64,000 bases of DNA from Paulinella micropora (GCA_009731375.1 BJOX01000309.1:601408-665407); one strand, 5' to 3'; numbered from the stretch's first letter, positions 1-10,303 are shown. Notes: generated from the letters alone by a model not told the origin. Made by a program: numbers and translations.

Positions 1-368
1 GCGGTTATCATACCGGGTATCGTTTGGCTGTGACAGACACAGACAGACACAGACAGACACAGACAGACACAGACAGACACAGACAGACACAGACAGACAC
101 AGACAGACACAGACAGACACAGACAGACACAGACCGACACAGACAGACACAGACCGACAGACAGACAGACAACACAGACAGACAGACAGACAGGCATGCG
201 CAGACAGGCAAAAAGACATGAAGGCAGGTACTCTATCGGCCTATTTGTGTGGATTTAGTCATAAAATGTAATATAATTAGCAAATTTTTCGTTCATACCC
301 AGACATGTATAATTTTTAAACAGTCGGAGATACCCGATGATTAAATATGTGAACTGGCACCTCAAACA

Positions 369-440
<72 letters not shown>

Positions 441-478
441 GAAATATATATATGTATATATATATGTATATATATATA

Positions 479-518
<40 letters not shown>

Positions 519-753
519 GTATATATATATATATATATAGCAAAGATGGAGCCACTTCACATGCCACAGACAGATAACAGAGACATAGACAGACAGACAA
601 GCAGGTAGGCAGGCAGGAGAGGCCGCAAAGCAGGAAGGCAGACAGGAAGGGAGATTGAAGACAGACAGAGTAACAGATAAGGGACAGGCAGACGGGCAGA
701 CAATAGACAGACAGAACACCACGCATACAACCAAGCAAAACACACACATACAC

Positions 754-807
<54 letters not shown>

Positions 808-868
808 GCGCGCGCATCGATGTGGAGCCTTCCTTGTCGACCGCAGACAGGCCTGAGAAGCGCTTACT

Positions 869-919
<51 letters not shown>

Positions 920-950
920 AAGAGAGAGAGAGAGATAAAGAGACAACAGA
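1..950. repeat. Microsatellite block: (CAGA)n, (CA)n, (TA)n, (GA)n
   Basis: An eight-base unit of the ACAGACAC type fills about 36-160 and grades into CAGA to about 200. (CA)n lies at 366-425 and 739-808, (TA)n at 425-540, CAGA/CAGG-type repeats at 560-720 and (GA)n at 872-936. The short non-repetitive pieces (210-365, 808-870) show no coding signal. Reading frames through this block are repeat translations only. Confidence 0.95.
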
Positions 951-1054
951 TGATGAATTATGTTACACGAATAATCAGCAGTTATGCATGTATGATGCAT
1001 GTCTGTAATGATTGTGTGCATATTCATTTCGTTTGTGTGCAAGCTAGGGGTTCG

Positions 1055-1245
1055 ATGCGTTCCTTGCGCGCTGCAAGCGTGTTCTTCCTGCGGTCATCGC
1101 ATGGACTTTCCTTGTGTGCCTCCTTCCCGGCTTCTGTCGTCTCTCTGCCTCATCGCTTGCTCTCCTCTGGACGTGAAACGAAAGCATTAAGATCATCATC
1201 ATCATCAGCAGCAGCAACAGCAGCAACAGCAGCAACAGCAGCACC

Positions 1246-1283
<38 letters not shown>

Positions 1284-3135
1284 AAACAACAACAACAACA
1301 ACACCAAAAGGAAAGCCAGTGAGGCATGTTTGGAAAGGCAAGTCAGCCAAGGAGATTCTTGCGGTCTGTGGCTCGGGTCAGCTGGCGACCAGCGACGCGG
1401 TGCCGGCCTTCTGCCAGCTGGGCAAGGCAGTGCAGGGCCAGTACTCGCTTGCAACAACGACACGAGCCGACCCTGCCTTTGACGTTCTGATTAGTGTCCT
1501 CCAGTCACAGCTGCCTTCATTGCGGCAAATATGTGTCCAACGTCTGGCTGGGCGTGCGGGACTTGTGGGTCAGCGAGTCCCGCGCGCCCCGCCATGTTCG
1601 GTTCGTGAAAGACCTCTGCAAGGTCACCAAGGAACAGGCGGCGTCTTTGGACCCCCAGGCAATAGCAAATACTCTGAACTGCATGGCGAAGCTCAACCAC
1701 AGCCCCGGGGAGGAAGTGCTGAAGATGCTGTGTGAGGGGGCCTCGAAGAACGCAAAGTCGTTCAATGCGCAGAATATTGCGAACATGTTGAATGCGGTAG
1801 CAAAGCTCAACTACAATCCGGGCGAGAAACTGCTGAAAACGCTGTGCGAAGAGGCGTTGCAGAAAGCGGATTTGTTCAATGAACAGAATATTGCAAACAC
1901 ATTGAATGCGGTAGCAAAGCTCAACTACAATCCGGGCGAGAAATGCTGAAGAGGCTGTGCGAGCTGGCGTTGCAGAAAGCGGATTCGTTCAATGAACAAA
2001 ATATTGCGAACACGTTGAATGCGGTTGACAAGCTTGACTATAATCCGGGCGAGAAACTGCTGAGAAAGCTGTGCAAGCTGGCATTGCAGAAAGCGGATTC
2101 GTTCACTGCGCAGGGAGTTGCAAACACGTTGAACGCGGTAGCAAAGCTCAACTACAATCCGGGCGAGAAACTGCTGAAGAGGCTGTGCGTGCTGGCGTTG
2201 CAGCAAGCGGATTCGTTCACTGCGCAGGGAGTTGCGAACACGTTGAACGCGGTAGCAAAGCTCAACTACAATCCGGGCGAGAAATGCTGAAGAGGCTGTG
2301 CGAGCTGGCGTTGCAGAAAGCGGATTCGTTCAATGCGCAGGACATTGCGAACACGTTGAATGCGGTTGCAAAGCTCGACTATAATCCGGGCGAGAAACTG
2401 TTGAAGAGGTTGTGCGAGCAGACGTTGCAGAAAGAGGATTCGTTCACTGCGCAGGGAATTGCAAACACGTTGCACGCGGTAGCGAAGCTCGACCACAACC
2501 CTGGGGAGGAAGTGCTGAAGAGGCTGTGCGAGGAAGCTTTGAAGAAAGCGGATTCGTTCAATGCGCAGGGAATTGCAAACACTTTGCATGCCTGCGTGGT
2601 ATTGAATCGTCTAGATCCAGCATTGTTTTTCCGTTTGATTAAGCTGGTTTATCTTTACGAGAAACTGGATCTAGATCAATTAACTCAGCTTCACCACGTG
2701 CAGCTCTCGCTTCGTTATGAACATGCTTCGCTTGACCTTACCCTGCCTGCGCCGCTGGCTGACGCTTGCAAGTCGAGCGTGATGAAGGGAACAGCGGAGA
2801 GTTCCAATTTTCACATGGAGGTGTCCGAGGTGCTGCGGAATGAAGGAGTCCCACACGTCAACGAAGATACTAGTAGCGGTCTCTGGGTGGACATTTGCTT
2901 GACCGGGCACCAGGTCGGTATCGAGGTTGACGGGCCCTCTCATTTCGTGGCAGACAGTGTGGAAAGCAGGCGGCCGAGGTACAAGTTTGCGACCTTGTTT
3001 AAGCACCGCCTGTTGCGGGCGATGGGTTGGCGGGTGGTCTCGGTGCCGGTTTACGAATGGGATGTTCGCAGGCCGGCAGAAAGAGCGCAGTACTTGAGGC
3101 AAAAGCTGCCTGACTGCAGGAAAATAAATATGTAG
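1055..3135 (+). CDS. RAP-domain protein with nine 38-residue helical repeats; frame broken three times
   Basis: Probable organellar RNA-binding protein. The ATG at 1055 opens a basic, Ser/Arg/Ala-rich leader (MRSLRAAS... RLLSSG) resembling a mitochondrial presequence, followed by Ser, Ala and Thr runs encoded by microsatellite DNA (1195-1305). From about 1645 come nine helical repeats of 38 residues, consensus SFNAQNIANTLNAVAKLNYN then PGEKLLKRLCELALQKAD, like the heptatricopeptide/FASTK-like repeats that accompany RAP domains in apicomplexans and algae. The C-terminus (about 2915-3105) is a RAP domain: VGIEVDGPSHF, a lysine-containing core, then GWRVVSVPVYEW. Three one-base shifts break the frame: near 1531, at 1941 and at 2282. 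At the last two, GAGAAACTGCTG has become GAGAAATGCTG. Either the gene is a recent pseudogene or the assembly has indels. The family call is firm; the start codon and functional state are not. Confidence 0.82.
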
Positions 3136-4659
3136 CTTACTATCGATGCGCTTGGATGATAACTGCAGATGTTCGAACGGGAAAATCAGCCAACTATGAT
3201 CTCGTGTTTCTCTGTGCATAGTTAAGCTACGATAAATCAAAATGCACCGTTTGAAAGCTCCAACAGCTGATGATAATATGTTCAAAGTTGGATCATTTTG
3301 TGAGTCAACTTTCAAGTCAGTGTCCCCAGTAATAGTACAGTGTACTATGATGGCTGAGCGGCAGCAGGCTGCTCGGGCTTGCCGCCCCGGGCCTGCAGAC
3401 ATTGGCACGGTGCCGGCCGGGTCGATTGCATCGCACTGGCAGTCGTCCATACTCGATCCTCTTCAGCCGCTTTACAGTAAAAACCTATATATTAATATCA
3501 AGCGTGACTAAGAGTCGAACCATTAAAAATCCGTTTACGGTACTGGTAGTGGAAAAACTATTAGTATTATCATGATCAGTGAATTTAACGTTGCTCCGCT
3601 GTTGAAAGTTGCTATTTTTCTAGCCTGCTGCAGCTCGGTTCACGGATGATGATTAATATTGTATTAACATTATATTATAAATATTATATAATACCGTAAT
3701 GAGCCTCCGACTGATTTTTGGAAACTTTTCCGACTGCTCCGATGTAACGCTTCAACTGACTCTCCAAACAGGCCCGGGTCAGGACGCGGGCGGCGGCGGG
3801 GGCCCAGAAGCAGCAGTGGCACTAACTCACTGTCTGTTTTCATTTCCTCCTCAACTGAGTCCGACTCAGTCACTACCGGGAGACAGTGCAGATGATCCAA
3901 TTACCGCATCGTCACGCGATGAGTGATCATGACTCGTGACTTCAAACTTGAACTTGAAGTTTGAATTAACTTAGTGGCTGCAAGACTTGTGGAGGATCGA
4001 CAGCGGCCCCGTCGAGTGACGCAGGGGCCGGGCAGTCTCTACGCCCAACTAAGCTCAGCTATGCGTCACTATCTGATTTTAGCTTGCTATTGTACACTGA
4101 GACTCTTTGATTTCAAGTTCTCTAGGAAGGTTTTGGCGCAGCCTGACATGATTGCTCAGACTCAACTTGATTCATGAGTCAAGTTCTTCCCATGACATGC
4201 CGCGGCTCATGCTAGCGGCTGTGGAGCCGTCGTGACCTGTCTGGCTGCCTGTCTGCTTCAACCGCTGCGTCAGTGCGATTCGATTCAACACAACTGGCCG
4301 GCCTACATGACTCTGAGCAACTTGTGACTCAAACTGTCAGTCTGAGTCTTTAAACTTACTCTGCTACTGAAGCTTTGGGAAGCTACCCATCGTGGAACCT
4401 TTACGGACCCCTTTCAGGATCTATCCGGGCTACCAAGCGAGACTATCACGCAGTATGGAAACGCACTTTAATACATATAACTGATGACTCGTATAATAAA
4501 AGAACTGACTCTTTGACTTCCACGTCACAAACTGACTAACTTAGGTACAGGTCTTACTACCGGCATATTCAGTTAACATTTGCATTATTGACTGTCCGGC
4601 CTATTGACAAATCAACTACCTAAGTAACGGTGAATTAAATTGAAATAGTAATGACTAAC
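3136..4659. other. Intergenic; no supported gene, possible LTR of the adjacent Copia element
   Basis: Reading frames here are short and have no recognisable motifs. 3185-3300 looks like a decayed relative of the small inverted-repeat element at 27052-27239: it shares CAACTATGATCTCGTG-like and GTTCAAAGTTGGATC-like ends around a GAAAGCTC core. A short imperfect palindrome lies at 3940-3966. The part from roughly 4200 to 4659 may be the 3' LTR of the Copia remnant (minus orientation), because it follows the polypurine tract; its far end could not be defined. Confidence 0.5.
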
Positions 4660-5494
4660 GCTCCCCCTTAGTTATTTGTCAATATTATAACTACCGTCTT
4701 AAGTATTTTATAGTTTTTAAGCAAATGAAAAATTTGCAAGCGCTTCCCGTAAGGGGTGTCAAAAGTCACTAAAAGCTATATATATAAAAACGTTAGAGGT
4801 GTTAGGAAACAAGTGAAAAGAAAGAAAAGCGAGCTGTATGCGATAAAATGAGATTGTCCTACGATTTTCGCCACTGGCCACCAGAATGTCAGGAATCCCC
4901 GCCACCGGCCACCGCGTGACCCCGAGGGCTAATCCACCTCATTACGTAGCACGTCGCTGTCGTGTCCATCGCCGTCCTCCACTCTGCCTTCTTCGTATTC
5001 CCACTGTTCTTGGATCAGATTCTGGATCGTCGTCCTGTTCTACGTCGTCCGCCTGAAGCTGTTCGATATCCTGCCGCGGATACCTTCCGTACTTTAACTT
5101 TATGAACTCCGCTCTGTTGAGTCCCCACTCGGCGTACTGGTCAATGATACGATCGAATGGGATGTAATCAAGCCAGGTCATCGATCTTAGATTCCATGGC
5201 CTCCAGTCCGACATCGATGAAACTAAACAACTCACACAAAACGAAAACAAAACACAACTTTCAAAACATAGGTGAAACACCCGGAATGATAACAGTAAAT
5301 TTGTTGAGTAAATAATTAAACTGCTCGCGCGGTAGCGGTTTAGTGAGTAAATCTCCTATTTGCTTTTTAGTTCCTACCTTTATGAACTTTATCTCTCCAT
5401 CTCTCTGAAGGTGATGAATGAAGTGTAATTCGAGAGGCAAATGTTTGGTGCGGGTCCGGGTAATCCTCTTTCGCCCGCGAGAATTTTTTGTGAA
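4660..5494 (-). mobile_element. Copia-type LTR retrotransposon remnant: RNase H end, extra ORF, polypurine tract
   Basis: The frame 5494-5261 on the minus strand encodes the C-terminal RNase H region of a Ty1/Copia pol: a TRTKHLPLELHFIHHL segment, then GEIKFIKVGTKKQIGDLLTK and PLPREQF, ending at TGA (5263-5261). These match the Copia hallmarks RTKHI, the Ile/Val-Pro/Gly-Thr-x-x-Gln-x-Ala/Gly-Asp block and LTKPLPR. Upstream the frame closes at 5497-5495, so most of pol is missing. About 590 bases beyond the pol stop a polypurine tract (minus strand AACTAAGGGGGAGC, 4661-4674) is followed by GTTAGTCATTAC, which looks like the start of a 3' LTR (TG mutated to CG). No second LTR was found, so the element is dead. 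Confidence 0.75.
4942..5214 (-). CDS. Hypothetical 90-residue ORF between Copia pol end and polypurine tract
   Basis: Starts at ATG 5214-5212, 47 bases past the Copia pol stop, and lies before the polypurine tract. The product is unrecognised: it begins MSDWRPWNLRSMTWLDYIPF, has an aromatic/acidic middle (YAEWGLNRAEFIKLKYGRYP), an Asp/Glu-rich stretch and a basic Arg-rich tail. It could be an accessory retroelement ORF or a frame-shifted relic. Composition is protein-like rather than repeat-derived, which is the only positive evidence. Confidence 0.35.
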   Translation of the reverse strand: MSDWRPWNLRSMTWLDYIPFDRIIDQYAEWGLNRAEFIKLKYGRYPRQDIEQLQADDVEQDDDPESDPRTVGIRRRQSGGRRWTRQRRAT

Positions 5495-7031
5495 TTATCC
5501 TACAGGAGGCAGCAACTTTACGGTGTCAGTTATAGGGGAAAAAGCACTTGCACACACAAATTTCTATGCAAAAGTGGATAAACACAGTATATATAGGAAC
5601 ATATGAGAACACAAAACACAGCAAGATATAACTGATGATGTGTAGGCAACAGAAGGGAAGAAACACAAGATGGTGGAAAGCATTTCCAAAAAAAGCACGT
5701 AACACAAGCAAACACATGCAATTTTGCAATCACAAAACAAAAAATTAGTAGGGATCCGTCAGGATGGTATGATGTGGGAAGCCAGAATGTACTATACAAA
5801 AACATTTGAATTAAGTACAGTAGACACAATAAAAACACAAGACAAAAAGCACACAAACCGACTTTGCTCTCAACAAAAAAAAAAAAAAAAAAAAAAAAAA
5901 ATGTTTTGGACAAATCAATGCCCCTTCCGAGGTAAATACGGCCCGGAGGGAATGTGGTAATTTGTGGACAAATGTGACGCAAAATACGCAAAACCCCGGA
6001 ACAAACAACTTTGCTGACGTCGTTCATTAAAACTACTAAAAAAATTTTCAAACTAATTAAAGTAGTTTAAAAAGGATCATGCAAACTTTAATAATACATA
6101 ATTCGATTAAAATCGATTCAGCAGCGCACTTAACTTTGTTTTTGAGGTTAAAAAAAACATATGATGGAAGTGGTATCAAAAGATATTAATACAAAAAGAG
6201 AAAAAATAAAGTGTAAAACAAAGCAGTCACAGTTTCAAGTCATGCAGAGACCGGACGCAGTGTTAATAAGGTATTAATATCTAGTGAACTCAAGTTAGGC
6301 TGACTCCCGCCAGCTGGTTATTATTAGTAATATTAATATTAATCAGTACGTAATCAATTTAGAGTCAGCCAGCCTCAGCACTGCAAGCTCCAACTTGATG
6401 TATTAATAGGAGAAGGAATCGGCGAAGTACTTGCTTAAAAAAATTGAACCTTATGCTATATACCGGTGCTATATGAATAATATTGCTATTTGCCTTCCGT
6501 GGTCGGAACATCAGTATGATATGGCGATCCGAAAATTTTCAAGTCAGAACCAAAGTCCCGGACCGCGCGAAAAAGCAAGGGAAAAGCTGCGGCCAGTGTG
6601 TTGATTGCAGTAAGAAGAAATACAAGCATGTTTATGACTTAAATACTAGACGCGCCGGCACTTGGAGCGAGTTCTGCGACTTGAGGTAGTGTCCGTTACT
6701 GCTACCAGGAAAAAAGCTTCAAATGCGCAGCGGCCATCAGCTTCCAATGGCGAACAAGTTGAGACATATGAACTCAACAGCAGCAGCAGCAACAACAACA
6801 ACAACAACAACAACAACAGCAACAACAAACAACGAAAACAGCAGCAGCAGCAACAATAACAACAACACTTGAACAGCAACAGCAGCAGCAGCAGTGTCTG
6901 TCTAGCTTGGCTACTCTTTCCCTGTCTATCTGTTCTTTCCCTGTCTGTCAGTCTTTTTGCTTCCCTGTCTGTTTGTCTGTCCTGTCTGTTTCCCTTTCTG
7001 TCTGTCTGTCTGTCTGTCTGTATGTATGTAT

Positions 7032-7066
<35 letters not shown>

Positions 7067-7197
7067 CACCAATCAACTTTTAATGATAGAATACTTACCA
7101 CTAATAGGGATAAGTGGGAAGCATGCGAATTAGAAGGGAAGTGAAAAAGGTGGACTCGTTGAGTCAAAACGAAGGAATGAGACTAAACGAAGAAAGA
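5495..7197. other. AT-rich intergenic region with (A)n, (CAA/CAG)n, CTGT and (T)n tracts
   Basis: A tract of more than 25 A lies at 5874-5900, a CAA/CAG trinucleotide block at 6775-6895, CTGT-type repeats at 6896-7033 and a run of about 32 T at 7034-7066. One 68-residue frame at 6483-6689 (plus) contains a Cys-rich stretch (KSCGQCVDCSKKKYKHVYDL) that could be a small metal-binding segment or chance. No start context, partner exon or family match supports it, so it is not called as a gene. Confidence 0.6.
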
Positions 7198-7201
7198 AAA
7201 T

Positions 7202-7232
<31 letters not shown>

Positions 7233-7277
7233 CGATAGATAGTAGATAGATCGATAGATAGTAGGTAGGTAGGTAGG

Positions 7278-7319
<42 letters not shown>

Positions 7320-7344
7320 TATAGATAGATAGATATATAGATAT

Positions 7345-7381
<37 letters not shown>

Positions 7382-7530
7382 CAGATAGATAGATAGATAA
7401 GGGGAAACGGAAGCAGGGAGAAAAAATGAGCTCAGAAGCAAGAGGCTGAGAGAGGGAAGAAATAAGTGTATATACATACATACATACATACATACATGCA
7501 TGCATACATGCATACACACACACACACACA

Positions 7531-7610
<80 letters not shown>
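7198..7610. repeat. (GATA)n, (CATA)n, (CA)n, (TA)n
   Basis: GATA with AGGT and ATAG variants fills 7201-7400; CATA/CATG 7472-7516; CA 7517-7540; TA 7541-7610. The (CATA)n tract resembles the one at 10302-10332 and both border the AT-rich foreign block. Confidence 0.95.
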
Positions 7611-7611
<1 letters not shown>

Positions 7612-7612
<1 letters not shown>

Positions 7613-8017
7613 GATCATTTATCAATAATAGACAGGTCTATATGGTATATCATAAAATAAGCCTTAGAAACACATAAAACATACACGGGAAAACAGAAAA
7701 CACACACAGAAAAACATAAAACATACATTTGCTTTTACAAAATACGACAAACAAAGCACACTAAGGCTTTTTTAGTCAAAATAACGACAAAATCATATTA
7801 AACTTCGTTCTAAATATTAAACTTCGTTTATATGATTTTGTCGTTATTTTGACTAAAAAAGCCTTAGTGTGCTTTGTTTGTCGTATTTTTGTAAAAACAA
7901 ATGTATGTTTTATGTTTTTCTGTGTGTGTTTTCTGTTTTCCCGTGTATGTTTTATGTGTTTCTAAGGCTTATTTTATGATATACCATATAGACCTGTCTA
8001 TTATTGATAAATGATCA
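7612..8017. repeat. 406-bp near-perfect palindrome (187-bp arms, 31-bp spacer)
   Basis: The left arm 7612-7798 is repeated in inverted orientation at 7830-8017 with only a few differences (for example TTTGCTTTTAC against GTAAAAACAAA). The spacer 7799-7829 contains a direct repeat of ATTAAACTTCGTT. The arms end in TGATCA and are flanked by TA on both sides, but the left flank is an (AT)n tract, so a target duplication cannot be proved. It lies 122 bases before the telomere-resolvase reading frame. It could be an endpoint or junction of a hairpin-ended linear replicon, or an unrelated foldback transposon. Confidence 0.9.
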
Positions 8018-8139
8018 TAAAAAACATAAGGAATAAAAAGAAAAAGTTAATAATTAAACATTTTTTTCATATTGAGAAAAAATATTGACTGGTTGTATAT
8101 ACAACTTGCGGGCACGGGACACGAACGAAGCAACCATAA

Positions 8140-9518
8140 AGTAGACTGTGGAACGAAAATGACAGAAAATTTATCAAGCAACTGAACATAGCAGACACAG
8201 AGCAAAAAATATATAATGTGGTGTCTGAATTTTTCACGAGTGATGCGAAGCCGTCAAAGGCTTTTCATAATGCTATCTTGTTATTATTTAGCAAAACAAC
8301 AACGGAAGACGAAGCACTGAAAGCGATGCAAATTATTTATACAAAGTATGCTATTATTTATCCAAATACAACTTCAAGAAGACAGAAATTATCCGAAGTA
8401 AGAACAAAAGCAATAAAACCAAATCAAAGCAAAAAAGTATATGAAATATCTAAATTAGATAAATATTTAAATATCAATGAAGACGAACGAATAAAAATTG
8501 TTGAGGGGTATAAAAAAGATGTCAAACAGAAAAACGAACAAAAAATTCAGATTGATGTAAGAGAGGTAATGGCAAAAATGAACGAAATGATTTTAAGTAA
8601 TGACCCTTATTTAAAGTTATTGGCTTTAATGTTAGCAATAGGAGCACGACCTGTTGAAATTTTCAGTAAAAACACATATGAATTAATACCTGATAAGCCT
8701 TCGTGGCTGAGAGTGGATAATTTAGCAAAAAAGAGAGAGGGACAAAAAAAGAACTGGACTGAGAGACCTGTTGTTTTATTTACTCCTGAATTCGTAATTG
8801 AGAAAATGGAAGCAATAAGAAACCACTTCAAGAAAAAAGGGGCGGTTATTGCTGTTGACATTCAAGACAACAACAAAAATTAGTTTTTCATTTTTGTGTC
8901 AGATTTTCATTTTTGTGACAGTTTTTCATTTTTGTGACAAAAATTCAAATTTTCAAATTTAACGGTAACATTTCGCGAAAATTTACGATATTTTGCGGAC
9001 GAATATAGCCGTTAATTTGAAAAATTCAAATTTTCACCCAAAATCAAAATTCCAACCAAAACTGAAATTCCAACCAAAACAGAAAAATCAATTTTTTTTG
9101 TTGTCTTGAATGTCAACAGCAATATTATTAACAAGGAAGGACAATTAGACAAACAGAAAACAACGAATTGAACAAACGAATAATTAAGGTTTTTCCGTGG
9201 CTGGCAGATTATAAACAAAGGTCTTCAATGTTGTGAAAACTTTATGTGAGTTTATCATATACGAATTTTGCAGACCCGAAAACAACCAATTTCAACACGT
9301 GGGTTTCAAATGTATTAGGACACTGCGATTTATTAACGAGTTTTTCTTATTCGTGGGTCAATGTAGCGGACCCCCGTGAGATGATGGAAGAAGGGATTAA
9401 GACCGAAATGGAAGAATTAAGGCGAAAAATCGACTTATGTCTGAATATCAAAGGGAAAGTGAAAGCGAAAACGAGGACGACGACTGCAAATATAAACCCT
9501 TGGGGAACAGCAATATAA
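8140..9518 (+). pseudogene. Telomere resolvase (protelomerase-like tyrosine recombinase), decayed
   Basis: The family cuts palindromic telomere junctions and reseals them as closed hairpins. Open frame 8140-8881 has no in-frame ATG, so the N-terminus is missing. It carries the catalytic Arg box (ALMLAIGARPVEIF, about 8623-8664) and, 27 residues later, the Lys box (LRVDNLAKKREG). A 274-bp MITE (8849-9122) then interrupts the gene; the frame matches across the insert. A one-base deletion near 9165 follows. The second part (9162-9518) has the spacing of the second Arg region, RSSML-stop-KLYVSLSYTNF, and then SNVLGHCDLLTSFSYSWVNV, in which His and Tyr are nine residues apart as in telomere resolvases. 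The TGA at 9234-9236 lies where the catalytic Arg is expected (CGA to TGA). AT-rich codon use and no introns set it apart from the host genes. A generic tyrosine recombinase is the alternative, but the R-x-x-Y-x4-Y-x-x-F pattern favours a resolvase. Confidence 0.78.
8849..9122. mobile_element. 274-bp MITE with perfect 25-bp TIRs and TA target duplication
   Basis: The left terminus 8849-8873 (TTGCTGTTGACATTCAAGAC...) and the right terminus 9098-9122 are perfect inverted copies over 25 bases. TA at 8847-8848 and TA at 9123-9124 form the target duplication expected of Tc1/mariner-type elements. Further in, a second, weaker inverted pair (about 8940-8966 and 9008-9038) and short direct repeats (TTTTCATTTTTGTGACAG three times, AATTCCAACCAAAAC twice) are present. 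No transposase is encoded. The resolvase frame continues correctly on the two sides of the insert, which confirms it as a later insertion. Confidence 0.85.
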
Positions 9519-9645
9519 ACGAGTTTATCAATATATTACGAGTGACACATTGTTTGACGATGCTTTGGCCCGAGTTGTCCAAGCAATTCCCCCCAGCAAT
9601 CCCCTAGCACCTATGGAAGTTTCCTCGTCTTCGTCCGCCGTCTAA
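9437..9645 (+). pseudogene. Small acidic ORF(s) overlapping the resolvase end, frame-shifted
   Basis: ATG 9437 inside the resolvase tail opens a frame reading MSEYQRESESENEDDDCKYK and continuing to NINEFINI, closed at 9605-9607. Another frame reads YITSDTLFDDALARVVQAIP then PSNPLAPMEVSSSSSAV and ends at TAA about 9643. Joined by one shift near 9530 they would form one acidic protein of about 68 residues. Function unknown. A TGTGTGTTTTTCAACACACC hairpin follows at 9645-9664, between this frame and the convergent minus-strand gene. Confidence 0.4.
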
Positions 9646-9828
9646 TGTGTGTTTTTCAACACACCAAAAAATTTAATTGAATTTTTCAAAAGTTTTTAAT
9701 CAGAAAAAGAAACAGAAAGAAAAACAGAAACAAATAATAGAAAGAAAAAAAAACAAAAAAAACCCATTATTCAAAGAGATTTATTCAATACCTTTCTTTT
9801 TTTTCACTCGGCTACTCCGTCTCACTGG

Positions 9829-10303
9829 TTAGGCTTTTCCGTTTTCGTCTATCAACTTATAACCGGCTTTCTTTTTTTCGGTTTGCTTTGCTTCGGGTTG
9901 CTTTGCTTCGGTTTGCTTTGCTTCGGTTTGCTTTGCTTCAGTTTGCTTTGCTTCGGTTTGCTTTGCTTCAGTTTTCTTCTGCTTAACAAAATCATTTACA
10001 ATAACAGCCCCAACCCCGCTTATTTTTCTAAGTGTCGTATTTGCTATTTTTCCATCGTAGTCATTCCAAATTTTATTTAATAAATCAAACTTGTCCTCAC
10101 TGCTTGCTTTTTTCGCCAAATCCTGTTATTTTTCAGTGTCCGCCTTGTTGTATCTATTGCTTAAACTTTTTAGTCTCCGTTGTTATTTGCTCCTGTTTGA
10201 GTTCCAAAATCTTGACGAAATCAATGTCTTCTGTAATTTCTTTTGCTTCTCGTAATTTCTGCCGTAGGGCTTTAACTTCTTGCTCTTTTTTCGTTCTCGC
10301 TTA
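9829..10303 (-). pseudogene. Decayed Lys/Glu-rich coiled-coil protein with EAKQT repeats
   Basis: Minus-strand coding sequence enters from the (CATA)n border at 10303 as a charged helix (KKEQEVKALRQKLREAKEIT ...). It then needs one frame shift near 10160 and crosses a TAA at about 10129-10131 (likely CAA to TAA). It continues as DLAKKASSEDKFDLLNKIWN and KISGVGAVIVNDFVKQKK, followed by seven five-residue TEAKQ repeats and a Lys-rich end (GYKLIDENGKA, stop TAG). No family recognised. It converges on the resolvase, has the same AT-rich composition and shares its C-to-T type of decay, so both probably arrived together. Confidence 0.5.

Noticed and set aside
3242-3511. 89-residue plus-strand frame downstream of the RAP gene
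   Set aside because: Overlaps a decayed MITE-like sequence, has no recognisable motif, and the opposite strand is equally open.
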